A stretch of DNA of 64,000 bases from Planctomycetota bacterium (GTDB lineage: Bacteria > Planctomycetota > SZUA-567 > JAFGGJ01). The notes under the pieces were generated by a model, which did not search any database, was not told the DNA's origin, and saw only the letters and a program-made list of their open reading frames with translations. The position numbers and the translations under genes were made by a program. The stretch is taken from contig JAFGGJ010000027.1 in the NCBI GenBank assembly GCA_016930595.1, forward strand, positions 1 through 64,000. Reading direction: 5' to 3'. Positions within the stretch are counted from its first letter, which is position 1. Every line of letters begins with the position of its first letter. Shown here in pieces: positions 51,348 through 59,894 of the stretch.

Positions 51348-53165
51348 GTGATTATCGCCATAGCCAGCGGCAAAGGTGGCACAGGCAAAACCACACTCGC
51401 AGTCAACCTTGCTTACGCCCTCGCCGGGCGGGGCGAGCGCGTCCGGCTCCTCGATTGCGATGTCGAAGAACCCAACGACCATTTGTTTGTCCGGCCTGGC
51501 TTCACGGAACACCGTGATGTAGCCGTCCCCAAGCCCGTCTGGAGCGAAGAAAAATGCACCGGCTGCGGCAAGTGCGGCGAGGCGTGCAACTATAACGCCA
51601 TCGCCGTCGTAAAAGGCAAAGTGCTGCTCTTCAATGAACTCTGCCACTCCTGCGGCGTATGCTCGTACGTCTGCCCGGAAAACGCTCTCCGCGAAGAGCC
51701 GGCGGTTATCGGCTCCGTCGATGCTGCGCCGGGGCACGAGCCGTTCTTTTTTGCCCAGGGATCACTGAACATTGGAGAAGCTCTCGCCCCGTCCGTCGTC
51801 CGGGAAGTCAAGCGCTACGTAGTCCCGGACGCCATTAATATCATCGATGCTTCGCCCGGTACGGCCTGTCCGGTGGTCGAAGCCGTCAAAGGGGCGGACG
51901 CCGCCCTTCTTGTCACCGAACCGACGCCTTTCGGCCTCAACGACCTCAAACTCGCCGTGGGCCTTACCCTCAAGATCGGTATCCCCACCGGCATAATTGT
52001 CAACCGGTCGGATGGGAAAGACGCCCTGATTGCCGAGTATGCCGATGAAGTTGGCCTGCCCGTCACGGGACGCATTCCTTTCAGACGCGAATACGCCGAA
52101 ACCTACTCCGGCGGCGGAATACTGGTGGAACACTTCCCGGAGTTCGCGGAGAATCTTCTGGACATCTTCGATCACCTGAAGCTGAACATCACTGCTGAAC
52201 CCGCTGAAGACATGTTCGAGACCGCCGCGGGGGAGCCTTCCCAGTTACCGACAGGCTCGGCCGATGATTACAAAGAAGTCACCGTCATCAGCGGCAAGGG
52301 CGGGACCGGCAAAACCACCGTCACCGCGTCGTTCGCGCAACTCGCCAGAAACAAGATCCTGGCCGATAACGACGTCGATGCCGCAGATATGCACCTGCTC
52401 CTCAAACCGGCGGTGTTCGAAACCCATGATTTCTTCGGCGGAGTGAAAGCGACCGTCGATCCGTCGAAATGCACCGCCTGCGGCAAATGCGCCGCAGCAT
52501 GTCATTTCTCCGCCATCCGCCGGGACGGCCCCGCAAACCCGAAGGGCGACATTACATATCGCGTCGAAGCGCTTGCCTGCGAAGGATGCGGCCTGTGCCC
52601 GCTCGTATGCCCGGTCGACGCCATAGAAAGCCGTCCCAACATGACCGGCCGATGGCACGTGTCGTCCACCGCGTGCGGCCCGATGGTCCATGCACGGCTC
52701 GGCATCGCCGAAGAAAACTCAGGCCGCCTGGTGGCCCGAGTCCGCAGCAGGGCGGCTGAACTCGCCCGCCAGCTCAAGCAGGAACTGATCCTGGACGACG
52801 GCCCCCCGGGCACCGGCTGTCCCGTTATTGCCTCGGTTTCCGGCACGGACCTGGTCCTTGTCGTTACGGAACCAACGGTTTCCGGCGTGCATGACATGGA
52901 ACGCGTGATGCGTCTGGCCGATCATTTCGGCGTCCGCACGCTGGTTATTATCAACAAGTCCGATCTGAATCAGGAGCAAGCGGAGCGTATCCGCCTGATA
53001 GCCGGCCGGCATGGCTCAGGAGTCATCGGGCACATTCCGTTTGACTCAAGCGTGAACGATGCTCTAATGGCAGGCAGGACCGCCCTTGAACACGGCGGGC
53101 CCGCCGCCAACGCCATACGCGAAGCGTGGTCCGCCCTGCGGAAGGAACTCGACTTAGGTACCTAG
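51348..53165 (+). CDS. Fused double MinD/ParA-type ATPase, each half with an inserted 2[4Fe-4S] ferredoxin, 605 aa
   Basis: Two complete ATPases in one chain. Each half resembles the MinD-superfamily proteins with a ferredoxin insert (Orp3/Orp4-like in Desulfovibrio), normally separate genes of about 285 residues. N-half: deviant Walker A SGKGGTGKTT (7-16), Cys70-73-76-80 and Cys99-102-105-109. C-half: SGKGGTGKTT (315-324), Cys375-378-381-385 and Cys411-414-417-421. Both have the DVEEPN/DVDAAD switch motif. The linker is residues about 285-308. The start is GTG at 51348, four bases after the previous stop. Likely role is ATP-driven assembly or insertion of a metal-sulfur cluster into the NifX-like partners. 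Confidence 0.9.
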   Translation: MIIAIASGKGGTGKTTLAVNLAYALAGRGERVRLLDCDVEEPNDHLFVRPGFTEHRDVAVPKPVWSEEKCTGCGKCGEACNYNAIAVVKGKVLLFNELCHSCGVCSYVCPENALREEPAVIGSVDAAPGHEPFFFAQGSLNIGEALAPSVVREVKRYVVPDAINIIDASPGTACPVVEAVKGADAALLVTEPTPFGLNDLKLAVGLTLKIGIPTGIIVNRSDGKDALIAEYADEVGLPVTGRIPFRREYAETYSGGGILVEHFPEFAENLLDIFDHLKLNITAEPAEDMFETAAGEPSQLPTGSADDYKEVTVISGKGGTGKTTVTASFAQLARNKILADNDVDAADMHLLLKPAVFETHDFFGGVKATVDPSKCTACGKCAAACHFSAIRRDGPANPKGDITYRVEALACEGCGLCPLVCPVDAIESRPNMTGRWHVSSTACGPMVHARLGIAEENSGRLVARVRSRAAELARQLKQELILDDGPPGTGCPVIASVSGTDLVLVVTEPTVSGVHDMERVMRLADHFGVRTLVIINKSDLNQEQAERIRLIAGRHGSGVIGHIPFDSSVNDALMAGRTALEHGGPAANAIREAWSALRKELDLGT

Positions 53166-53187
53166 CCGCCGAACGAAAGGGAAAAAC

Positions 53188-53514
53188 ATGCTCATCGCCA
53201 TACCCGTTGCGGAAGGCCGGCTGGCGCTTCATTTCGGTCATTGTCAGAGCTTTGCACTTGTCGAAGCCAACGCCGCCGGTGCCGTGCGCTATGAGACTCC
53301 TCCTCCCCACCAGCCCGGTGTACTGCCGGCCTGGCTGAAGGAACTGGGCGTGGATGTTATCATTGCCGGAGGAATGGGCATGCGCGCCCGGCAGATATTC
53401 ACTGAAAACGGCATTGAAGTCGTGGTCGGAGCGCCGCCCGCCACGCCCGAAGAACTCGTGGAATCCTACATGAAAAGCACTCTGGAAACGGGCGAAAACG
53501 TCTGCGATCACTGA
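53188..53514 (+). CDS. Second NifX-like protein, 108 aa
   Basis: Shorter relative of the NifX-like protein at 49896. Features are MLIAIPVAEGRLALHFGHCQ, the AGGMGMRARQIF loop and the C-terminal NVCDH, typical of the subgroup found beside MinD/ferredoxin ATPases. The HFGHC segment suggests metal or cluster ligands. It starts 22 bases after the ATPase stop, with GAAAGGG as ribosome-binding site, so it is in the same operon. Confidence 0.85.
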   Translation: MLIAIPVAEGRLALHFGHCQSFALVEANAAGAVRYETPPPHQPGVLPAWLKELGVDVIIAGGMGMRARQIFTENGIEVVVGAPPATPEELVESYMKSTLETGENVCDH

Positions 53515-53554
53515 TCCCTCCGACCACTACGTCTCGGTCCGGAACCGTACAGCC

Positions 53555-53908
53555 ATGGATAACGAAGACCGCACATCTATCGGCATGACGCAGCGCCTTG
53601 TCGCGGCGGACAAGCGCGCTCGCAGGATACTGGGCGTTGGCCCGGCGGCTTCCCATGCGGAGATAAAAGCCGCCTACTGGCTGCTCGCCATGGAAAACCA
53701 CCCGGACAGGTGTCCCGGCGATGAAACGGCGGCGGAACGCTTCAGGGTCGCCACCGCCGCTTACGAATTTCTCCTGGGCAGGACCGTGGACGATTCCCTG
53801 CTCCGCTATCACAGGGAATCGAAGGATACCGACCCGGCGCGTTCCGGCAAATATCACACGGACAGCACGTGGGGGCATTTCCTCTGGTGGCGGGACAAGT
53901 TCTTCTAG
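53555..53908 (+). CDS. J-domain-like protein, 117 aa
   Basis: Small co-chaperone-like protein. Residues about 20-75 form a J domain with the HPD motif in AYWLLAMENHPDRCPG. The C-terminus is charged and aromatic and lacks zinc fingers. It is 40 bases after the second NifX gene on the same strand, so it is probably the last gene of the cluster. J proteins help insert Fe-S clusters in the Isc system (HscB), so a similar role here is plausible but inferred. Its stop overlaps the convergent gene by four bases. Confidence 0.7.
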   Translation: MDNEDRTSIGMTQRLVAADKRARRILGVGPAASHAEIKAAYWLLAMENHPDRCPGDETAAERFRVATAAYEFLLGRTVDDSLLRYHRESKDTDPARSGKYHTDSTWGHFLWWRDKFF

Positions 53909-54687
53909 AAGACCGGCGGGCGGACGCCTTCTTCTTCCACGCCCCCCCGGTCACCGGCTTCCGCACCGCCCATCCCGTCTTCCTTGCCCGGTTTTTCCCT
54001 GGGGAGGCGTTTTTTGCCGCGGGCTTCTCCCGGCGGCTGCATCTTCTCCATCATCTTCATCATGCGCTCGCGGACCTCCGGGCCCATCTTGTCAAGCATT
54101 TCCGGGTTCATCATGGGCTGCTGGCCCCGCTGCTGCTGCACTCTCTCGGCCTGGCGTTCCATCATCTCCGCCTGGCGTTCGGCCGCTTCCACGGCCCGCT
54201 CAACTATCTCGCGGCGACGGCCGGCAGGCAGATCCCTGGCCGTCAGATTGAAACGCATGGTCACGGCGCCGGCGCGGACTTCGATTTCCCCGGCCGCTTC
54301 CTGTGATGGTTCAACCAGCAGGATCACCGGCGGCCGCGGCTCGATAGCCAGTCCCACGCTTTCAGCCAGCACCTCCAGCGCCGCTATGACCGGGACGCTG
54401 TTCAGCTTCAACGTAACGGCAGGCAATCCGTCGGCGTTTCCACGCGCCTTTTCCCTTGCGCCGTTGGTGATGACGACATTCGCCTTTGCCAGCTCCGCTA
54501 TCCTGGCCACCGCCTGGTCGAGAGGCACCTCTTTGAAGTCCAGCGATATCAGTGTTTCGCCGATCCGCTCCCAGTTTTCCCAGGCGGCGTCCTCGTCGCC
54601 GGCGACGATTTCCGCCCGGGGCTCTTCGGACACGGCCGACAGCGTCACGGCCAGCAAAAGCACCACGCTTGCAGGTTTCCGCCACAT
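53905..54687 (-). CDS. Secreted STN/secretin-like domain protein with Met/Gln-rich tail, 260 aa
   Basis: Exported protein. A signal peptide spans residues 1-20 (RKPASVVLLLAVTLSAVS). Residues about 45-120 resemble the short STN/secretin N-domain (LDFKEVPLDQAVARIAELAK, VPVIAALEVLAESVGLAI). After residue 150 the sequence is a long charged helix with many Met and Gln residues (ERQAEMMERQAERVQQQRGQ, then PEVRERMMKMMEKMQPPG), a probable coiled coil. No secretin pore domain follows. The start at 54687 follows GGGAGAAG. It is convergent with the J-domain gene. Role unknown. Confidence 0.6.
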   Translation of the reverse strand: MWRKPASVVLLLAVTLSAVSEEPRAEIVAGDEDAAWENWERIGETLISLDFKEVPLDQAVARIAELAKANVVITNGAREKARGNADGLPAVTLKLNSVPVIAALEVLAESVGLAIEPRPPVILLVEPSQEAAGEIEVRAGAVTMRFNLTARDLPAGRRREIVERAVEAAERQAEMMERQAERVQQQRGQQPMMNPEMLDKMGPEVRERMMKMMEKMQPPGEARGKKRLPREKPGKEDGMGGAEAGDRGGVEEEGVRPPVF

Positions 54688-54752
54688 GATTCTTCTCCCT
54701 AATCGCAATCCAGGTTAATTTAACCCGCTGATGCCGGTCCGGTCAAACGTGT

Positions 54753-54782
54753 TTGGCAGGCCGGGGCCGCTCCTGGTATCCT
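54753..54782 (+). promoter_or_regulatory. Promoter of the methyltransferase gene
   Basis: TTGGCA (54753-54758), 18 bases, TATCCT (54777-54782). The ATG at 54796 lies 13 bases after the -10 box and has no Shine-Dalgarno sequence, so the leader is very short or absent. Confidence 0.4.
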
Positions 54783-54795
54783 CTATACAAAACGG

Positions 54796-55590
54796 ATGGA
54801 CGCCATGGACCACAGGGAAGTCGGCAAGTACTGGGATGCGAACGCTGCCGCCTGGACGGAACTCGCCCGGCTGGGTTATGACGTCTACAGGGACTGCCTC
54901 AACACCCCCGAATTCCTCGAGATGCTGCCGGATGTAACCGGCCTTATGGGTGTGGACATAGGCTGCGGCGAAGGGCACAACACCCGCAGGATCGCCGAAT
55001 TCGGCGCAGACATGGCCGCTTTCGATATTTCCAGGACTTTTGTCGAACTTGCCGCCGCCGCGCCCTCCCCCATGCCTGCCGATATCGTCTACTGCCGGGC
55101 CAGTGCCGTCGAAATGCCCTTCGGCTCATCGACGTTCGACTTCGCCGTGGCAACCATGAGCCTGATGGACATCCCCGAAGTCGATCGGGTGTTCATGGAG
55201 ATCCACAGGGTGCTCAAACCCGGCGGCTTCCTGCAGTTCTCTATCACCCACCCGTGTTTCGGCACCCCCCGCTGGCGGTGGGTGGCCGATGACAGCGGAA
55301 CGCGTATCGGCGTCATATGCGGCGACTATTTCGAACACAGAGAGCATATCGACGAATGGCTTTTCGGCGCCGCCCCTCGCGAGTTGAAAGAGAAGTTCCC
55401 CCTGTTCAGGGTGCCGCGCTTCTATCACACCCTGTCCGAATGGGTCGCCTTCATACTGAACGCAGGGTTGGTTATCGAAGAAGTAAGAGAACCTTCCGCC
55501 GACGACGACACTGCTGCCCGCTGCCCCGATGTCGCCGACACCCGCATTATCCCCCTCTTCCTCCATGCGCGGTGCCGTAAACCGGGCTGA
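54796..55590 (+). CDS. Class I SAM-dependent methyltransferase, 264 aa
   Basis: UbiE/type 11-like methyltransferase of unknown substrate. Motif I is MGVDIGCGEGHNTRRIAEFG (about 52-71), motif II-like stretch FDFAVATMSLMDIPE, and motif III LKPGGFLQFSITHPCF. The C-terminal part (YFEHREHIDEWLFG, then YHTLSEWVAFILNAGL) matches the type 11 family. Length is typical. There is no Shine-Dalgarno before the ATG at 54796; the predicted leader is short. Monocistronic. Confidence 0.8.
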   Translation: MDAMDHREVGKYWDANAAAWTELARLGYDVYRDCLNTPEFLEMLPDVTGLMGVDIGCGEGHNTRRIAEFGADMAAFDISRTFVELAAAAPSPMPADIVYCRASAVEMPFGSSTFDFAVATMSLMDIPEVDRVFMEIHRVLKPGGFLQFSITHPCFGTPRWRWVADDSGTRIGVICGDYFEHREHIDEWLFGAAPRELKEKFPLFRVPRFYHTLSEWVAFILNAGLVIEEVREPSADDDTAARCPDVADTRIIPLFLHARCRKPG

Positions 55591-55615
55591 ATCGAAAACC
55601 CGGATCCGCCCGCAC

Positions 55616-55644
55616 TTGCCCGCCGAATTCACCCGTGGTAGACT
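55616..55644 (+). promoter_or_regulatory. Promoter of the two-helix membrane protein gene
   Basis: TTGCCC (55616-55621), 17 bases, TAGACT (55639-55644). GGGGAG and the ATG at 55674 follow. Confidence 0.4.
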
Positions 55645-55673
55645 GTCCTCCGGTTCTATCGGGGAGAATTCTC

Positions 55674-56288
55674 ATGCACGAAAAACCCGCCGGGCCGAGC
55701 GCCTGGTATTTCCTGTTGGCCGGGGCCGTCGTATTGACTGGAACAGTCATGGCCGGCCTGCAGATCGGCGGGGCCATCAGCGACTTCGACGACAGCATTC
55801 AGACAATGGTTGTCCCGGGTATCTCCCGGCTCGAACTCGACAAGCCCGGCACTTATACCGTGTTCCATGAATTCCATTCTTTTCGTGACGGCCGGCACTT
55901 CGATACCGAAGGCAGGATACGTGACCTGATGATAGAAGTCAAATCCGTAGAAACCGGGCAGCCGCTGCCGCTGTATCACCCTGCCGGCACTTCCACCTAT
56001 TCCATCGGCGGCAGACAGGGTGCGTCCATGCTCGCCTTCGCCGTAACTGAGCCCGGTACCTATGATGTCCGCGGGTTCTATCCGCAGGGGCGGGAAGGCC
56101 CGGAAGCGGTTATTTCGGTGGCGAGCGGCGCAGTCCTCATCCTGATGATGGGCATAGTCAAAGCCATGGGCTTCGGTTTCGGCGGGGTTCTTCTGGGCGG
56201 CATGACGGCCCTTCTCGTCTTCCTGAAAAGACGTGCTGCAGGCAAACCGCTTCAGGAGCCGGCGGCGGGAAACGGCCTGACTCCCTGA
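55674..56288 (+). CDS. Hypothetical membrane protein with extracytoplasmic domain, 204 aa
   Basis: Membrane protein with an N-terminal helix (WYFLLAGAVVLTGTVMAGLQ), an exported beta-rich domain of about 110 residues (GISRLELDKPGTYTVFHE, DVRGFYPQG), and one or two C-terminal helices (VILISVASGAVLILMMGIV-like and GFGGVLLGGMTALLVFL). Ends with a short basic tail. GGGGAG precedes the ATG at 55674. No family is recognised. It is convergent with uvrB with only six bases between stops. Confidence 0.6.
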   Translation: MHEKPAGPSAWYFLLAGAVVLTGTVMAGLQIGGAISDFDDSIQTMVVPGISRLELDKPGTYTVFHEFHSFRDGRHFDTEGRIRDLMIEVKSVETGQPLPLYHPAGTSTYSIGGRQGASMLAFAVTEPGTYDVRGFYPQGREGPEAVISVASGAVLILMMGIVKAMGFGFGGVLLGGMTALLVFLKRRAAGKPLQEPAAGNGLTP

Positions 56289-56294
56289 CCGGCT

Positions 56295-58316
56295 TTACCG
56301 GCGCCCGTGTTTCCTGCGCTTTCCCCATCGCGCACCTTTGCCCTTGAGCCTCCGCGTTTCCCCTCCCCTCCCCTGAACGGCGAATATCGCATCCCTGATA
56401 CGCGCTGCCTCTTCAAACTTCAATTCGTCCGCCAGGCGTAGCATTTCCGCCTCGAGCTCTCCTATCTTCTCTGCCATCGAAAGCCGCTCCTCGAAGCCCT
56501 CCTCCGCGTGCCGCGACCTCACGATCTCGGCGATTGTCGGCTTGATGACGCTCTCTATCGTCTCCGGCGTTATCCCGTGCTCTTCGTTAAAACGAATCTG
56601 CTTCTCACGGCGGCGGTCGGTTTCATCGAGCGTCTGCCGTATCGCGCCGGTCATGCTGTCCGCATACAGTATCACCCGCCCATCCACGTTCCGGGCCGTC
56701 CGCCCGATCATCTGGATGAGCGAAGTGGCCGAACGCAGAAAACCCTCCCTGTCGGCGTCGAAAACGGCCACAAGCGTCACTTCCGGCAGGTCGAGCCCTT
56801 CGCGCAGCAGGTTTACACCGACTACGATCGAGAACTTGCCTTCCCGCAGGTCCCGCAATACTTCCACTCTCTCTATCGCGTCCAGTTCGCTGTGCAGATA
56901 CGTGCAGCTCAGCCCTTCCTCCTCGATATACTGCGACACGTCCTCCGCCAACCGTTTCGTCAGTGTCGTGACCAGAGCCCTGCCGCCGCATTCTACGACC
57001 TTGCGGAGCTCGCCCAGCAGGTCCTTGACCTGCCCCGTCGCCGGCCGCACTTCCACCGGGGGGTCCACCAGCCCCGTGGGACGGATAATCTGTTCAACCA
57101 CGTTCTCCCGCCCCGAATTCTCCATCTCGTACGCCGCCGGAGTGGCCGAGATGAACACCCACTGCGGAATAAGCGTCTCGAACTCCTCGAACCTCAACGG
57201 CCGGTTGTCCAGCGCGCTCGGCAGCCTGAACCCATGGTCCACCAGTGTGACCTTGCGGTTGTGGTCCCCCACGTACATGCCTCTTATCTGGGGAATTGTC
57301 ACGTGCGACTCGTCAACTATCATGAGGAAATCCGGCGGGAAATAGTCGATGAGCGTGAAGGGACGCGAGCCCGGCGGCCGGTGCGACAGGTGCCTCGAAT
57401 AATTCTCCACTCCGGGGCAGTATCCCAGGTTTTCCAGCATTTCGATGTCGTACCTGGTGCGCCCTTCCAGCCTCTCGGCCTCCAGGAGCTTACCCTGCGC
57501 ACGCAGTTCCTCCAGCCTTTCCGCAAGTTCGGCCTCTATCGAACCTATGGCGCTCTTTACCGTCCCCTCCTGAAACACGAAATGTTTGGCGGGAAAGATC
57601 GTCTCCTGAACGCTCTCGCCCGTCACCTCCCCCGTAACCGGGTCGACAGTCTGGATCGAAACCAGTTCGTCCCCGTCGAAAACCAGCCGGATCGCATCGT
57701 CGCGGTACGCCGCCAGCACTTCCACAACGCTGCCGCGTACACGGAAACTCCCGCGGACCGGCGCATAGTCGTTGCGCATGTACTGCAGCGCCGAAAGCCT
57801 TCTCAGGAAATCGAAACGGTCCACCTCGTCGCCCACGTGCAGCGGCACCACCATCTCGCTGTATTCCTCGGGACTGCCCAGGCCGTATATGCACGAAACG
57901 CTCGCCACCACTATCGTATCACGGCGGGCCACCAGCGAACTCGTCGCCGCCAGCCTCAGCCGGTCCAGATCCTCGTTTACCGACGCGTCTTTTTCTATAT
58001 ACGTGTCGGTCTGCGGGATATATGCCTCAGGCTGGTAGTAATCGTAGTACGATACGAAATACTCGACGGCGTTCTCCGGGAAGAACGCCTTGAACTCGCT
58101 GTAAAGCTGCGCGGCCAGCGTCTTGTTGTGGCTTATCACCAGCACCGGACGCTGCACCGCCTGTATCACGTTCGCCATCGTGTACGTCTTGCCGCTGCCG
58201 GTCACCCCCAGCAGCGTCTGGAAACGGCGCCCGGCCATGACACCCCTGGTAAGCGCGTCTATCGCCGCGGGCTGGTCCCCCCGCGGCACAAAGCTGCTCT
58301 CAAGCCTGAAGTCCAT
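56295..58316 (-). CDS. uvrB: Excinuclease ABC subunit B, 673 aa
   Basis: Damage-recognition helicase-like subunit of nucleotide excision repair. Features are Walker A GVTGSGKTYTMANVI (about 38-52), the beta-hairpin YYDYYQPEAYIP, the IVDESHVTIPQ motif, helicase motif VI QMIGRTARN, and the C-terminal UVR domain for UvrC binding. Length is normal. No strong Shine-Dalgarno is seen before the ATG. The HAD gene lies 27 bases upstream on the same strand. Confidence 0.95.
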   Translation of the reverse strand: MDFRLESSFVPRGDQPAAIDALTRGVMAGRRFQTLLGVTGSGKTYTMANVIQAVQRPVLVISHNKTLAAQLYSEFKAFFPENAVEYFVSYYDYYQPEAYIPQTDTYIEKDASVNEDLDRLRLAATSSLVARRDTIVVASVSCIYGLGSPEEYSEMVVPLHVGDEVDRFDFLRRLSALQYMRNDYAPVRGSFRVRGSVVEVLAAYRDDAIRLVFDGDELVSIQTVDPVTGEVTGESVQETIFPAKHFVFQEGTVKSAIGSIEAELAERLEELRAQGKLLEAERLEGRTRYDIEMLENLGYCPGVENYSRHLSHRPPGSRPFTLIDYFPPDFLMIVDESHVTIPQIRGMYVGDHNRKVTLVDHGFRLPSALDNRPLRFEEFETLIPQWVFISATPAAYEMENSGRENVVEQIIRPTGLVDPPVEVRPATGQVKDLLGELRKVVECGGRALVTTLTKRLAEDVSQYIEEEGLSCTYLHSELDAIERVEVLRDLREGKFSIVVGVNLLREGLDLPEVTLVAVFDADREGFLRSATSLIQMIGRTARNVDGRVILYADSMTGAIRQTLDETDRRREKQIRFNEEHGITPETIESVIKPTIAEIVRSRHAEEGFEERLSMAEKIGELEAEMLRLADELKFEEAARIRDAIFAVQGRGGETRRLKGKGARWGKRRKHGRR

Positions 58317-58343
58317 AAGACACCGCCCCGCAGAGAAAATCCC

Positions 58344-59066
58344 TCACCGGATCGGAAAATCCCTCTCGATGTACTCTATTATCTCCAGGAAATTCGCCAC
58401 CTCGTACGTCGGCTTGTGTCTTCCGACTAGGTTCGAATAATGTCCCGAGCGGCGGCACAGCACCGTCATCATCCCTGCTTCGGCCGCCATGTCTATGTCG
58501 TTCATCGGGTGATCACCGACATATATGGTCCACCGCGGATCCACGCCGATGGTATTACACACCTCCCGGTATATCGCCGGGTCTTCCTTGGACAGGCCCA
58601 TCTGCTGGGAAATGAAAATCCACCCCGGCTCGAAATATTCCACGAGGTCCATGCGCACCAGCTTTTCCGCCTGCTTCGTCGGAATGCCCGAAGTTATTAC
58701 CCCCGCCGGGACCTCTCTGTCCCTCAGCCATTCCAGAAGCTGCTTGGCGTCCTCGTAGGGGAACAGGTTCCTCTCCTTGTGGCCGTGATACGCCACGACC
58801 CCGCTGGCGACTATTATGGCCGGGTTCACCGGCGCATAGGCCTCCTCGGAATACCCCTCTATCAGCCGGTCAAGATGGCCCGGGTAGTTGGACGTGTACC
58901 TGTCCACTACGATACGCAGCCTCTCCAGCACGCTTTCGGCATCCGCCCGCAGCCCGGCATCTATCATCGCCTCCACGGCCTTGCGCCGCGCTTCCCACGC
59001 AAAATAGTGCGTGGCGTAAAGCGTGTCGTCAACATCGAAAAATACCGCCTTCAGACCGCCCGGCAT
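58344..59066 (-). CDS. HAD-family hydrolase, 240 aa
   Basis: Phosphatase of the haloacid dehalogenase superfamily. The nucleophile motif is FFDVDDTLY (Asp11, Asp13), motif II GVITSG, and the late GDHPMNDIDMA. A helical cap of about 90 residues follows motif I, as in phosphoglycolate or nucleotidase-type members. The start at 59066 is supported by AAGGGG. Position next to uvrB suggests shared transcription but not shared function. Substrate unknown. Confidence 0.8.
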   Translation of the reverse strand: MPGGLKAVFFDVDDTLYATHYFAWEARRKAVEAMIDAGLRADAESVLERLRIVVDRYTSNYPGHLDRLIEGYSEEAYAPVNPAIIVASGVVAYHGHKERNLFPYEDAKQLLEWLRDREVPAGVITSGIPTKQAEKLVRMDLVEYFEPGWIFISQQMGLSKEDPAIYREVCNTIGVDPRWTIYVGDHPMNDIDMAAEAGMMTVLCRRSGHYSNLVGRHKPTYEVANFLEIIEYIERDFPIR

Positions 59067-59141
59067 ATCATCCCCTTGGCAAACGTGTCGCCGGCTATTA
59101 TCCGCCGCCCGCAAAAAACCTCAACCCCCCTCCTCTTCATT

Positions 59142-59181
59142 AAAAAAGCGTGCCCGCACGGACATCCCGGCGGACACGCTT
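59142..59181 (-). terminator. Rho-independent terminator of the ompA-like gene
   Basis: On the minus strand AAGCGTGTCCGC...GCGGGCACGCTT forms a strong stem followed by TTTTT. It lies 42-82 bases after the stop of the OmpA-like gene, and ends transcription before the HAD gene. Confidence 0.8.
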
Positions 59182-59223
59182 CCTGCTTTCTTCCGGCGAG
59201 TCGGGCCTTCTGCTCCCGCCCTT

Positions 59224-59883
59224 CTACCGGTACTGCTCCTGCGTCACCGGCACCTTCGGCAGCACCACTATGGCAACGCGGCGGTTCAGCGCCCTTCCCG
59301 CCACAGTGCTGTTCGTGGACTCAGGCTGCGTTTCGGCAAAAGCCGCCCCGTACACCCTGTCCGAAGGAATGCCCTTGTCTATCAGGTACCTGACCACCGC
59401 GGTCGAACGCGCCGCCGAAAGCTCCCAGTTTGTCGGAAAGGTCTTGGCGACCTTGTTCGGCTTCACGTTGTCCGTGTGCCCTTCCACCCTGATTATGTTG
59501 TCCGTAAAACGGTCCCGCAGTATCATCGCCACTTCGTCCAGAGCCCGCCTGGATTCCGGCTTCAACGTCGCGCTGCCCGAATTGAACAGCACGCTGTTCA
59601 CCAGCGTGACGACCAGCGTCGCACCCTTCGCCGTAACTTTGAATCCCGCCTCCTCCAGCTGCTTCTGCAACTCAAGCATCGCGTCCGGCGCCTTGTTATC
59701 CACCTCGTTGCTCCTGGTGGCTATCATCGCCGACAGGTCCGCCACCCTGGACCGCAGCATGTTCGCCTCTTCCTGCAGTCCTTCTATCTGGCTGTCCTGC
59801 TCCATGACGATGGCGTCAACCACGCAGCCTGACTGCAGCAGGCCCAGTACCAGTACCAAAGATCCCCATTTTGCTGTCCGCAT
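59224..59883 (-). CDS. OmpA/MotB-domain lipoprotein, 219 aa
   Basis: Peptidoglycan-binding outer-membrane lipoprotein of the Pal type. The lipobox is GLLQSGC (Cys20). A coiled-coil helix (residues 28-80) follows. The C-terminal OmpA domain has LFNSGSATLKPESRRALDEV and VEGHTDNVKPNK with the conserved Asp and Arg of the NxxLSxxRA-like NWELSAARSTAVVRYL. GAGGAGG precedes the ATG. It lies 11 bases after the AAC(3)-like gene and ends in a strong terminator. Confidence 0.9.
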   Translation of the reverse strand: MRTAKWGSLVLVLGLLQSGCVVDAIVMEQDSQIEGLQEEANMLRSRVADLSAMIATRSNEVDNKAPDAMLELQKQLEEAGFKVTAKGATLVVTLVNSVLFNSGSATLKPESRRALDEVAMILRDRFTDNIIRVEGHTDNVKPNKVAKTFPTNWELSAARSTAVVRYLIDKGIPSDRVYGAAFAETQPESTNSTVAGRALNRRVAIVVLPKVPVTQEQYR

Positions 59884-59894
59884 AGCTACCCTCC

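Noticed and set aside
49896-53514. Nitrogen-fixation locus
   Set aside because: NifX-like and ferredoxin-ATPase genes occur without nifHDK, nifE or nifN; the ORP-like explanation fits better.
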